NCBI GenBank assembly: GCA_039942715.1
Contig: JBDVBY010000006.1
Span: 434,001 to 498,000, forward strand
Direction: 5' to 3'
DNA length: 64,000 nt
Origin: JABDJX01 sp039942715
Lineage (GTDB): Bacteria; Pseudomonadota; Alphaproteobacteria; Rhodobacterales; Rhodobacteraceae
The translations under genes and the position numbers were made by a program. Shown in pieces: positions 52,586 through 60,175 of the stretch; the stretch's first letter is position 1; every line of letters starts with the position of its first letter. The notes under the pieces are model-generated. The model was not told the DNA's origin. It worked only from the letters and a program-made list of their open reading frames with translations, and did not search any database.

Positions 52586-52712
52586 GGATGTGGCCCTACC
52601 CCGCGCCCGCGCCCCTGCCAAGCCTCAACAATCAATTTTCAAGGCCTTTTCCCGCTTGACCGGACAAAGAGGCCTCGTTATTTGGGCGTTCGTGTCGCGC
52701 TTTGCGTCACAT

Positions 52713-52796
52713 GGGCGACAGGCCGCAAGGTGTGGCAGGGGACTGTAACTCCCTCGAGGAGACTCACGCCTGGTTCGATTCCAGGGTCGCCCACCA
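52713..52796 (+). tRNA. tRNA-Tyr (anticodon GTA), CCA encoded
   Basis: A complete cloverleaf can be drawn: acceptor stem GGGCGAC/GTCGCCC, D-arm GCC/GGC, anticodon loop CTGTAAC with anticodon GTA, a long variable arm (GAG/CTC) as expected for bacterial tRNA-Tyr, T-stem CCTGG/CCAGG with loop TTCGATT, discriminator A and genomic CCA at 52794-52796. It is 84 nt long. It lies between rlmB and a LysR gene and marks the boundary where more accessory content begins. Confidence 0.93.
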
Positions 52797-52807
52797 TTCT
52801 GCTCACC

Positions 52808-53689
52808 CTATTGGCCAATGAAATCTGCCCGGCGCTCAAGCAGTGAGCTGGACAAGTAATCAACGAGCAATCGTGCGCGACGCACGCGGCGCAATCCGCC
52901 GTGAAGAAGGATCCAAGTGGACCGGCGTTGATCCATTTCGGTGCCGGGTACCCGCTGTATTTCGGGAAAGACGGTTTGCACCCAATTGGCAATAAACGTC
53001 ATGCCAGAACCGTGCCGTGCGAGGTGAAGGTGCATTTGCGGATCCTGCACCACGTGGCGCACGCGTGCGTGTGAAAAAGGCGTGGCATCAATCATCGACT
53101 GCAACTCTGGCACGTCGCCATACCCAATCCAGGTCAGCCCTTTGCCCTTTGGCCCTGCATTCGGCAACGCCCGGTCAATGTACTCTCGCGACGCGAACAC
53201 CCCGGTAGACAAAGGGAATAGCTTCCTGCCAACCGCGTCTTCATCAACCTCGAGCACATGCCGGATTGATACGTCTGTCTCGTCGTTTTCGATGGAGTCG
53301 ATGAAGTAGGACAGTTTCAGTTCAATCTCGATCTCCGGATAGAGTGCAGCGAATTCTGCCAACGCCGGCGCAAGCATATAATGCGCCGTAAGCGGATCAG
53401 CAGAAAGCCGAATGCGCCCTGACGCTTCGCGATCAAGACCCTTTACGGCGCTGAAGCCCTTAAGCAGCGCCGCCTCGGCCTCCAGCGCCTGTGGCAGCAG
53501 ACGTCGCCCGGCGGCTGTGAGAGTCAGCCCGGCTGCGTTTCTGCGGAAGAGTGTTGTGCCAAGCTGCGCCTCCAGGCCTTCGATCTGGCGGCGCACAGTG
53601 GCGTGGTTGCCCTCGATCTGATCAGCACCTGAACGAAGAGACCCCGAACGGGCGACAGCAAGAAAGGCGGGAAGTGATTTCCAATCCAT
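52808..53689 (-). CDS. LysR-family transcriptional regulator
   Basis: This 293-residue regulator has an N-terminal HTH (FLAVARSGSLRSGADQIEG, then NHATVRRQIEGLEAQLGTTLF) and a substrate-binding domain with LSADPLTAHYMLAPALAEF. The ATG at 53689 is used; the frame starts at TTG 53695. It is divergent from a quinone-oxidoreductase-like gene, the usual layout for LysR and target. The TGAACC-N5-GGTTCA repeat lies 18 bases upstream of its start. Confidence 0.9.
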   Translation of the reverse strand: MDWKSLPAFLAVARSGSLRSGADQIEGNHATVRRQIEGLEAQLGTTLFRRNAAGLTLTAAGRRLLPQALEAEAALLKGFSAVKGLDREASGRIRLSADPLTAHYMLAPALAEFAALYPEIEIELKLSYFIDSIENDETDVSIRHVLEVDEDAVGRKLFPLSTGVFASREYIDRALPNAGPKGKGLTWIGYGDVPELQSMIDATPFSHARVRHVVQDPQMHLHLARHGSGMTFIANWVQTVFPEIQRVPGTEMDQRRSTWILLHGGLRRVRRARLLVDYLSSSLLERRADFIGQ

Positions 53690-53706
53690 GATCAACGTAA
53701 CGTTTT

Positions 53707-53723
53707 TGAACCGATATGGTTCA
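53707..53723. promoter_or_regulatory. LysR-type operator: 17-bp inverted repeat TGAACC-N5-GGTTCA
   Basis: This perfect inverted repeat lies in the 100-bp gap between the divergent LysR and dehydrogenase genes. Its layout matches the LysR-type T-N11-A dyad. It probably serves autoregulation and activation of the dehydrogenase gene. Confidence 0.6.
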
Positions 53724-53789
53724 GTTTAGACAATTATCGGAACAAAATAAATCCACTATCTCCGAACTCATTCAACAAAGGAGATCATC

Positions 53790-54770
53790 ATGGAAACGAC
53801 ATTCAATGCCTGGGACGTCAGCCGCTACGGTGGCCCCGAAGTTCTGAAGCCAATATCGCGCTCCGTTTCAACACCATTTGAAGGTCAAATTCTGATCCGA
53901 ATTAGGGCCTCTGCCGTGTCGCGCGCTGATGGTATGATGCGAGCTGGTCGACCTAAGTTTGCCCGGCTTTTTCTTGGATTAAGGCGCCCACGATCTGGAC
54001 TGGTCGGAACCTGTTTTTCCGGCGACGTCATCGCTGTTGGGAATAATGTCACCCAGTTCCGCGTCGGTGATGCAGTTTTTGGTGAATCCGGCCTGCAATT
54101 TGGCGCGAATGCCTCACACATTTGCATTGATGAAAGCGGTAGCCTTCTGGTGAAGCCAGACACTGTTACTTATGAGGACGCCGCGACGCTCTGTGATGGC
54201 GCCATGACATCATGGCACTTTCTGACCCGTGTGGTGCAGGTTCAGCCCGGTGACAATGTGCTTATCTTGGGTGGCTCCGGAAGCCTTGGGACAGCGGCAA
54301 TTCAATTCGCTAAAGCATTGGGAGCAACCGTTTCTGCCAGCGCAAGCGCGCGTAATGCAGAACTGCTCCAATCTCTCGGCGCTGATCAGGTCATAGACTA
54401 CAAGGCTGAAGACCCACTCAAGAGCAGTGCCGGTTACGATATCGTCTTTGACACGCTTGGAGTCTCTTCTTTCAGAGCTGCCAAATCCGCATTGGCTAAG
54501 GGCGGGCGTTATATATGCCCGGTGCTTGGACTCGCACTGTTGCATGACATGATCCTGACCGGTTTCTTTGGCAGCAAAAAAGCCAAGTTTGCCGCAGCCG
54601 GAATGTCAAAACCCGAGGTCCATCGTGAGGAACTGGCAGAAATCCTCGCGCTTGTATCAACGAACCATTTTTCACCCGTGATGGATCGGACCTACCCGCT
54701 TGCCGATTTGGTCGAGGCACATCGCTATGTCGAGACAGGTCGCAAGCGTGGCAATGTCGTTGTGGTTTAG
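53790..54770 (+). CDS. Zinc-independent NAD(P)-dependent quinone oxidoreductase/MDR dehydrogenase
   Basis: This MDR-family reductase (326 residues) resembles quinone oxidoreductase and NAD(P)-dependent alcohol dehydrogenases. It shows VSRADGMMRAGRP, GDAVFGES, ILGGSGSLGTAAIQFAKALGA as the dinucleotide loop, and DQVIDYKAED. No zinc ligands are evident, in line with zeta-crystallin-like reductases. AAAGGAGATCATC directly precedes the ATG. It is divergent from the LysR gene and likely its target. It converges with the BASS gene by a 23-bp gap. Confidence 0.9.
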   Translation: METTFNAWDVSRYGGPEVLKPISRSVSTPFEGQILIRIRASAVSRADGMMRAGRPKFARLFLGLRRPRSGLVGTCFSGDVIAVGNNVTQFRVGDAVFGESGLQFGANASHICIDESGSLLVKPDTVTYEDAATLCDGAMTSWHFLTRVVQVQPGDNVLILGGSGSLGTAAIQFAKALGATVSASASARNAELLQSLGADQVIDYKAEDPLKSSAGYDIVFDTLGVSSFRAAKSALAKGGRYICPVLGLALLHDMILTGFFGSKKAKFAAAGMSKPEVHREELAEILALVSTNHFSPVMDRTYPLADLVEAHRYVETGRKRGNVVVV

Positions 54771-54793
54771 AGGATGGAACGGCCCGATTCCAG

Positions 54794-55654
54794 TTACCGG
54801 TATCTCGCAAGAAGCAAGAAAGCCGGAAGTGCCGCTCCAAGCCAAACAACACTGTAGAGCGCGGCTGGAATTGCATAGGCGTTGAACGTTGGGCCATTCG
54901 CAACCAATAGCCCAGCGATTGCCAACGCCAACGCCCCGTTTTGAACGCCGGTCTCGATGGCGATGGTCTTTGCCTCTCGGTTAGACGCCTTGAGCAAACG
55001 TGACACGACAAATCCGATGATCGACAGAGCGGCAACCAGAGCAAACATTCCCAACCCAAGTCGTGCGAAATTGTCTGTCACAACCTGCCAGTTAGACATG
55101 ATCGCGCCTGCAATGACTCCGACAAAAAGCACAACCGCCACCTTGGCCAGAAGAGGCGCGATTGCAGCCGTCGCTGTCGGTGCCGCAGCGCGCAGGCTTA
55201 CGCCAAGAGTAATCGGCAATGCGGTCAGCAAAAAGGCCGTGATCGCCGTGGATGCAATGTCGATTTCTGGCGCAGCGGCCCCCATAAAATGGATCACGGC
55301 GAAATCAAGAACGAGCGGTATGGTCACCACGCAGGTTAAGCTGAACGTGGCAGTCAGTGTTACCGAAAGTGCGACATCCCAGTTTGCTAGTTTCGTGATG
55401 ATATTGCTTGCCGCCCCGCCAGGACATGCCGCAAGGATCATGATCCCGACGGCGGTTTCAGAGGTGAATCCCAAGATCAGAATGATCGCGTAGGCAATCA
55501 AAGGAAGCAGGACGATCTGGTTCAGCGCGCCGATACAAAACGCGCGCGGACGCTCAGCAATTCGTCGAAAATCTGCTGGTGTAAGCCCTAGGCCAAGACT
55601 GAACATAATCACCACAACGGCCAAAGGCAGAAGCACCGCGATAAAAACATCCAT
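54794..55654 (-). CDS. Bile acid:sodium symporter (BASS) family transporter
   Basis: This is a 286-residue membrane protein with about nine hydrophobic spans. MFSLGLGLTPADFRR, the ACPGGAASNIITKLANWDVALS segment and TGVQNGALALAIAG are the sodium-site motifs of BASS/PanS-type transporters. It would import or export a small organic anion with sodium. The substrate is unknown. It converges on the dehydrogenase gene. Confidence 0.9.
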   Translation of the reverse strand: MDVFIAVLLPLAVVVIMFSLGLGLTPADFRRIAERPRAFCIGALNQIVLLPLIAYAIILILGFTSETAVGIMILAACPGGAASNIITKLANWDVALSVTLTATFSLTCVVTIPLVLDFAVIHFMGAAAPEIDIASTAITAFLLTALPITLGVSLRAAAPTATAAIAPLLAKVAVVLFVGVIAGAIMSNWQVVTDNFARLGLGMFALVAALSIIGFVVSRLLKASNREAKTIAIETGVQNGALALAIAGLLVANGPTFNAYAIPAALYSVVWLGAALPAFLLLARYR

Positions 55655-55739
55655 GCGCTGTCCCTCTCACGTCTGACGCATCGACATACAGAATATGCGA
55701 TCGCGCCAGAGTTGACGAGGGTTGCAACAGAGGACTTCC

Positions 55740-56414
55740 TCAGGCTGGAACCGCGAATGCTTGCAGATCAGAGTTGTTGATGATTTCCGCCGTGGGAATA
55801 TGAGTATTTGGGCAGCGATGTATCATCCTCAAAGTCGCATCCGACCGCAGTTCCTCAACAAAACGCGGATGCATGCCGATCGACAGCGCCGCCGCAAAGT
55901 CTCGTTGGTTCGCGACCAAAACGTCTACGTCGTTATGGGCGGCATTGAGGGAAGTCGCGCATGCTGCCAGGCCCGCCGCGATGCTTTGCACCTTCAAGGG
56001 GTCAGATAAAGCGGTGAGCGTTCCAAGCTTGGTTGCATTGGTTAACAAAGCAGATGACCTGACGAGATTTGTGGTGAGCATGGGATAGTCCGAGACAAAA
56101 CCTGTTGGGCGCGCATACCCTTGTGGGTCCAACAAGGCTGCAAACACGCTGTTGTAAGCGCGTATCGATGCACTCCAGATTTCGTCATTCAGTAAATCAA
56201 GATAGCTGTTGATTAGCGCTTCGTGCCGCCCAACCGCTCCCGGCAGATGATTGAGAACATCAAGCATCGTGGTTCTCGAAATCAGGCGTGCATGATCCTG
56301 AACTGTCAAGAAAGCGGGGATGCCGTGTCGCTCGCACGCGCGATTGCACGCCTTCCGCTCAAACAGGGAAAAATCGCACAAAGCATGGACCGAACAAATG
56401 ATGAGCGCTTTCAT
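55740..56414 (-). CDS. Conserved-looking orphan protein of unknown function
   Basis: This 224-residue predicted soluble protein is not recognised. It begins MKALIICSVHALCDFSLFER, has two more Cys near residues 23 and 27 (ACNRACERHG), and ends with NNSDLQAFAVPA. The middle has VSDYPMLTTNLVRSS and VLVANQRDFAAALS. Coding is supported by a strong AAGGAGG 5 bases before the ATG at 56414. It lies downstream of a 39-nt element shared with the AraC-controlled region. An isochorismatase-like fold was considered, but its motifs are not visible. Confidence 0.7.
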   Translation of the reverse strand: MKALIICSVHALCDFSLFERKACNRACERHGIPAFLTVQDHARLISRTTMLDVLNHLPGAVGRHEALINSYLDLLNDEIWSASIRAYNSVFAALLDPQGYARPTGFVSDYPMLTTNLVRSSALLTNATKLGTLTALSDPLKVQSIAAGLAACATSLNAAHNDVDVLVANQRDFAAALSIGMHPRFVEELRSDATLRMIHRCPNTHIPTAEIINNSDLQAFAVPA

Positions 56415-56442
56415 GGTGGCCTCCTTCTGGTCAAATTAGCGT

Positions 56443-56520
56443 TCAAAGAAACAGGGCAACGTTCCAACCGGTGGCAAGAAGTACAGAAAGTGATGAGAAG
56501 TAGATCAGGTAAAACTGCAT
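56443..56520 (-). CDS. Possible small single-span membrane peptide
   Basis: This is a 25-codon frame from ATG to TGA, encoding a highly hydrophobic peptide that starts MQFYLIYFSSLSVLLATG and could span the membrane once. It ends 28 bases before the orphan gene start, on the same strand. Its own ribosome binding site is weak. Conservation would be required to accept it as a gene. Confidence 0.25.
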   Translation of the reverse strand: MQFYLIYFSSLSVLLATGWNVALFL

Positions 56521-56582
56521 GAGGATCGTCCCGAGTTTATGTTGTTGCTGGGATACGAATACGTCAGCTAGCGACCAAGGGA

Positions 56583-56620
56583 TTGACCGAAAGGGCCAGC
56601 GTTTTGACCGTCACGGCCAA
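56583..56620. promoter_or_regulatory. Candidate AraC-type operator (copy 1)
   Basis: TTGACC occurs at 56583 and again at 56604, exactly 21 bp apart, followed by GTCACGGCCAA. Within the 39-nt frame 56582-56620, 30 bases match the element at 60129-60167, and 23 of 26 match in the core GCCAGCG...ACGGCCAA. Tandem half-sites two helical turns apart are typical of AraC-family operators. Confidence 0.6.
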
Positions 56621-56719
56621 TGTGCTCGATGGGTAATTGCCGATCTTTTCGCGCACTGATTATGGTTGGTCAGCAGTCCGGATTCGCTGGGCATCTGCTT
56701 GAAAAATGAAGAGGCATTC

Positions 56720-57214
56720 ATGAAAGCTCAACGCCCAACACTTCATCTGCTTTGTGGCAAGGTCGCAGCGGGGAAATCAACGCTGGCGGCAAAACTGGCC
56801 GGGGCGGACAACGCCATTCTCGTCGCTGAAGATGAATGGCTTGCAACACTCTTTGCAGAGGAACTGCAGAAGCCGAAAGACTATCTGCGGTGTGCGGCAA
56901 AGCTACGGGCAGCAATGGCACCGCATATTGTTGCACTGATAAATGCCGAGATAAATGTGGTGCTCGACTTTCAAGCCAATACGATTGAAAGCCGGAAATG
57001 GATGCGCGGTTTGCTCGATCAAACAGAGGCGGATCACCAGTTTCACGTTTTGGTTCCACCGGATGAGGTGTGCCTAGCGCGGTTGCGAGCGCGAAATGCA
57101 AGTGGTCTGCATCCATTCACCGTGACGGAAGACCAGTTCCATCAGATCAGCGCGTATTTCGTTGCGCCGACGCCTGACGAGGCCTTCAACCTAATCGTTC
57201 ACGACGAAGCATAA
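56720..57214 (+). CDS. P-loop kinase-like ATPase
   Basis: This 164-residue protein is an AAA_33/zeta-toxin-like small kinase. The P-loop is GKVAAGKST (residues 13-21), then EDEWLATLFAEEL and VVLDFQANTIESRKWMRGL (Walker B and LID-like region). Related proteins phosphorylate small molecules or sugars, or are antibiotic kinases. The ATG at 56720 with GAGG 6 bases upstream is used; the frame opens at 56666. It follows the shared AraC-type element by 99 bp. Confidence 0.82.
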   Translation: MKAQRPTLHLLCGKVAAGKSTLAAKLAGADNAILVAEDEWLATLFAEELQKPKDYLRCAAKLRAAMAPHIVALINAEINVVLDFQANTIESRKWMRGLLDQTEADHQFHVLVPPDEVCLARLRARNASGLHPFTVTEDQFHQISAYFVAPTPDEAFNLIVHDEA

Positions 57215-57221
57215 AAGGGTA

Positions 57222-57240
57222 CGGGGCCTTCGTGACCCCG
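57222..57240. terminator. Weak bidirectional terminator-like hairpin
   Basis: CGGGG (57222-57226) pairs with CCCCG (57236-57240) across a 9-base loop, in the 35-bp gap between the convergent kinase and DUF1772 genes. No clear T-run follows on either strand. Confidence 0.35.
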
Positions 57241-57249
57241 CACATTGGT

Positions 57250-57759
57250 TCAAACAGGCTGTGCTTGGCTTTGGGTCAACCATAGTAAGCCAAATAAAAG
57301 CATGGCTGCGGAGAGAGCGGACGCGGCTGTCCGAACGCTGTTCCAAAAGGTCCACCGTGGCAGGTAAGTGCCGGTCCAATAGTCGCTCGCAGCCGGAGAG
57401 GATGCATCCATACCGGCAAGCGCTTCATTCATCGGCACGTTGAAAAAGACGGTGACCCCAAAGCATCCTAAGAAATAAATAAGTCCCGCCAAAACAAACA
57501 AGGTGCCGGGCCCGTTTCCAACTACGAATTCACCATAGGCAGCGATCCCAAGCGATATCGGTGCCATGCCGATAAATAGCGTCATGAATACCCAACGAAA
57601 GACCTCTCGGTTGATGGCCTGCATGGCGTCAACGCCACCGATCCCGCCGGTATGGGCAAGTGAGCGCATGATAAAGTCAGAGAACGCCAGAAAGACTCCG
57701 CTGACGAGCGCATAGGCAATGATAGCGAATTGAAAGGCAATAAAGATGAAGGGTGACAT
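57250..57759 (-). CDS. DUF1772/anthrone oxygenase-family membrane protein
   Basis: This 169-residue membrane protein with four hydrophobic spans starts MSPFIFIAFQFAIIAYALVSG. It has the DUF1772 pattern GVFLAFSDFIMRSLA, FNVPMNEALAGMD and YWTGTYLPRWTFWN. Some relatives act on polycyclic aromatic substrates, but most are unstudied. The ATG at 57759 follows GAGGAGA at 8-9 bases; the frame is open to 57804. It is the last gene of the AraC-NmrA run. Confidence 0.87.
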   Translation of the reverse strand: MSPFIFIAFQFAIIAYALVSGVFLAFSDFIMRSLAHTGGIGGVDAMQAINREVFRWVFMTLFIGMAPISLGIAAYGEFVVGNGPGTLFVLAGLIYFLGCFGVTVFFNVPMNEALAGMDASSPAASDYWTGTYLPRWTFWNSVRTAASALSAAMLLFGLLWLTQSQAQPV

Positions 57760-57825
57760 TGGAGGTTTCTCCTCGTGTGAAAGGGGGGATTGGGCAGCAC
57801 GCACGTGTTGCGCGCCGCATGTTTG

Positions 57826-58233
57826 TTAGGGTTTGATGTGGCCACCGACCAAGCGCTTGCGGAAGGCAAAGAGGCACAAAGCGGCTATCGCAACCTCAAA
57901 GAGCAGCGCTGCGATGATGCCCGAAGATGGCAACCCATCGACGGCCAGACCAATGAACCGCCCGACTGGAAACGCTAGAAACACGATGAGAGTTGCGGCC
58001 ACGGCCAATTGCGCCATGGCAGCCCGCCAGATGCCGAGAAGCATCAGAATACCAAGTGTTGTTAGACCAGTGGCTGGGGCGCGTAGTTCGCTTAACAAAC
58101 TGGGGTTTCCATCCAACGCAATTCCATAGCTGGCATAAAATGTATGCGGTGCAAACGTGATCATCCCGCCAATGCCAATGGCCGTCAGGCCAGAAATACC
58201 GAGGGTGATTTTTTCAAGTAGATTTAGGGACAT
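57826..58233 (-). CDS. DUF4345-family membrane protein
   Basis: This 135-residue small membrane protein with four hydrophobic segments belongs to a group of unknown function (DUF4345-like): LLEKITLGISGLTAIGIG, ELRAPATGLTTLGILML and FPVGRFIGLAVDG. GGAAAGA precedes the ATG by 6 bases. It lies between the hypothetical secreted protein and the DUF1772 gene on the same strand, so it is probably in their operon. Confidence 0.8.
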   Translation of the reverse strand: MSLNLLEKITLGISGLTAIGIGGMITFAPHTFYASYGIALDGNPSLLSELRAPATGLTTLGILMLLGIWRAAMAQLAVAATLIVFLAFPVGRFIGLAVDGLPSSGIIAALLFEVAIAALCLFAFRKRLVGGHIKP

Positions 58234-58290
58234 AACTTATCTTTCCATATTTTGAGGGTTGGCGGTGGCGCGTTTTGATCACCCCGCACT

Positions 58291-58584
58291 TTAATCCGTT
58301 TCGATCAGGTCGAGATCCAAGCGGCAGGTGTGAGCGTGAGCCTCTTGATCTTGGTCAAGCGGCGGCGTGTCGGTCGGTGCAATGAGATCCACAACAACCT
58401 GCAAAAGAGCATGTAATTTGTCGTTTTTTTCTTCGAGTTCTGGCGGGCTCACCATTCTGAGAACGCAGGTCGTGTCCGTGCCATCGATCTGATTTAGGGG
58501 CTCTGGGTAAGCCGCTGCAGACTCAGACAACAACAGCCCAAAAGGAATGAGTATGACTAGCGTGGTAAGTTTCAGGGGTTCCAT
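58291..58584 (-). CDS. Small secreted protein, uncharacterised
   Basis: This 97-residue protein has a likely Sec signal peptide MEPLKLTTLVILIPFGLLL and cleavage near SAAA. The mature part is acidic with two Cys (TTCVLRM and HTCRLDL) that could form a disulfide. AAAGGAT lies 7-9 bases upstream of the ATG. No family is recognised. A strong hairpin lies just upstream at 58618-58639. Confidence 0.65.
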   Translation of the reverse strand: MEPLKLTTLVILIPFGLLLSESAAAYPEPLNQIDGTDTTCVLRMVSPPELEEKNDKLHALLQVVVDLIAPTDTPPLDQDQEAHAHTCRLDLDLIETD

Positions 58585-58617
58585 TTCGCTGATCCTTTAG
58601 AGGAGTGTGACAATCGT

Positions 58618-58639
58618 GGGCGGCCCTAAGAGGCCGCCC
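58618..58639. repeat. Intercistronic GC-rich hairpin
   Basis: GGGCGGCC (58618-58625) pairs perfectly with GGCCGCCC (58632-58639) across a 6-base loop. It lies between the FMN-reductase stop and the next gene of the same strand. There is no T-run on the minus strand, so it may serve as a processing or partial termination site within the operon. Confidence 0.5.
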
Positions 58640-58650
58640 TTTCTGGAGAT

Positions 58651-59205
58651 TCACGATGCAAGACGTTCGGCAGCTTCATTCAGGGCCAATGACTGGGCTG
58701 CTGCTGTAAGCTCTGACAGCACGCCTGGATCCGTGATGCGTCCACTACTGGTATCAAAGACATCGTAGAAATTCCGAACGGAGACAGCCGCTCTTAGGTC
58801 AACTCCGAAGAACTCGGCCGACCCTTTCGCAGAAGCCAACACGCTTCCTGCACCGCCCGGACCGGGGGACGTCGAAAGATAGATCGTCGGTTTATCTTGG
58901 AACACTTTTTGATCAATCCGGCTGGCCCAATCGAACAAGTTCTTATAGGCGGCGGAATAGGTTCCGTTATGCTCGGCGAAGGATACAATCACCCCGTCCG
59001 CAGAGCCAATTTTCTCAAAGAACTTCCGCGCTGCTTCGGGTAATCTGATCTCTTTCTCAAGATCCTCGCTGTAGATCGGCAGTGCGTAATCATTGAGGTC
59101 CAAAACCTCGACATCCGCATTCGGGACCAATGTTGCCGTGAGCTGTGCAAGCGCCTTGTTGATCGAGGTTTTGCTGTTGCTTGCGCCGAAAGCCAGAATT
59201 TTCAT
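58651..59205 (-). CDS. NADPH-dependent FMN reductase
   Basis: This 184-residue flavodoxin-like reductase has the FMN loop GASNSKTSINKALA and FAEHNGTYSAAYKNLFDWASR (the usual PEYN is AEHN here). It is the second such protein in the window. It lies 36 bp after the NmrA gene, in the same direction, making a likely operon. It would reduce flavin, quinones or electrophiles with NAD(P)H. Confidence 0.89.
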   Translation of the reverse strand: MKILAFGASNSKTSINKALAQLTATLVPNADVEVLDLNDYALPIYSEDLEKEIRLPEAARKFFEKIGSADGVIVSFAEHNGTYSAAYKNLFDWASRIDQKVFQDKPTIYLSTSPGPGGAGSVLASAKGSAEFFGVDLRAAVSVRNFYDVFDTSSGRITDPGVLSELTAAAQSLALNEAAERLAS

Positions 59206-59241
59206 GACTATTCTCCTGTGGGTTATGGGAAGGTTTCAAGG

Positions 59242-60069
59242 TCAGGCAGCTGTGGCCCAAACACCTTGGGAGGCCGCTGCCGCTGCAAATTCGGCAAAGT
59301 CGCGAGGCTTGCGACCAAGAGCCCGCTCCACACCATCGCTGACATAGGCATTGCGCCCATCCAGTGTTTCGCGTGCGATCTTGGTAAAAACATCGGCAAC
59401 AAAATCGTCACCAGCTTCAGCCACATTGGCATGAAAGTCTTCAAAGCTGATCGGTACATGCTGGATATGTCGCCCAAGCGTGGTGGACAGTACGCCAGCC
59501 ATCTCAGCAAAACTCATCAGACGTGGGCCCGTGACTTCGTAGCGTTCGCCCAGATGGCCGTCTTCCGTCAGCGCCGCGACAACGACGGCTGCGATGTCAT
59601 CAATGTCGATGATCGGCTCGGCAATGTCGCCGCCGGGCATGGGGAGCACGCCACCCAAAATGGGATCGCGCAGGTAACCTTCGCTGAAGTTTTGCGCGAA
59701 CCATGCAGCACGCACGATGGTGAAAGGCAGGCCCGAGTTTCGTACAACCTCTTCGCCCATGCCGGCGAAATGTTCGCCGCGTCCAGAGAGCAGCACAATA
59801 TGCTCAAGCCCTGTCTCTGCCGCGACCTTTGTAAGGGCCTCCAGCTTTTCCACCGCGCCCGGGAAGGCCAAGTCTGGAAAATACGTAACATAGGCCTTAC
59901 TGACGCCAGTCAGCGCAGGTGCCCAGGTTTCGGGTGCTTCCCAATCAAAGGGGATGTCTGCGCCGCGTGATCCGCGCCGGACCGAGACGCCTTTAGCTTC
60001 CAGACGAGCGACGACGCGTGATCCTGTTTTTCCATTTGCGCCGACAACGAGGATTGGTTGAGTTGGCAT
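59242..60069 (-). CDS. NmrA-like NAD(P)-binding protein
   Basis: This 275-residue NmrA/atypical SDR begins with the dinucleotide loop VVGANGKTGSRVVARLE and contains LEHIVLLSGRGEHF, FTIVRAAWFAQNFSEG and PIIDIDDIAAVVVAAL, the typical NAD(P)-sensing family segments. Such proteins are redox sensors or quinone reductases. The ATG at 60069 follows AAGGAG; the frame is open to 60102. The candidate AraC operator at 60130-60167 lies 61 bases upstream. Confidence 0.88.
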   Translation of the reverse strand: MPTQPILVVGANGKTGSRVVARLEAKGVSVRRGSRGADIPFDWEAPETWAPALTGVSKAYVTYFPDLAFPGAVEKLEALTKVAAETGLEHIVLLSGRGEHFAGMGEEVVRNSGLPFTIVRAAWFAQNFSEGYLRDPILGGVLPMPGGDIAEPIIDIDDIAAVVVAALTEDGHLGERYEVTGPRLMSFAEMAGVLSTTLGRHIQHVPISFEDFHANVAEAGDDFVADVFTKIARETLDGRNAYVSDGVERALGRKPRDFAEFAAAAASQGVWATAA

Positions 60070-60129
60070 GATTGATGCTCCTTGGTTGAAAGTGATGACC
60101 AAGGAGTAGGCATGCCGCGTGCTGAAATA

Positions 60130-60167
60130 TTGACAGCGCCCGCCAGCGTATTGACCAACACGGCCAA
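60130..60167. promoter_or_regulatory. Candidate AraC-type operator (copy 2)
   Basis: TTGACA at 60130 and TTGACC at 60151 lie 21 bp apart, followed by AACACGGCCAA. The region matches copy 1 at 56583-56620 and lies in the 106-bp gap between the AraC gene stop and the NmrA gene start. It probably binds the AraC-type regulator encoded directly upstream. Confidence 0.62.
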
Positions 60168-60175
60168 AGACGACC

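Larger units (their letters stand above)
56415..56719. promoter_or_regulatory. 305-bp divergent region with shared AraC-type element
   Basis: This gap between the orphan gene (minus) and the kinase gene (plus) contains the 39-nt region at 56582-56620 that closely matches the one upstream of the NmrA gene, and a possible small membrane peptide frame on the minus strand (56443-56520). No other gene was found. Confidence 0.5.

Noticed and set aside
52713..52796. tRNA-Tyr as an integration site with an att repeat
   Set aside because: No integrase and no second copy of the tRNA 3' end was noticed in the window.
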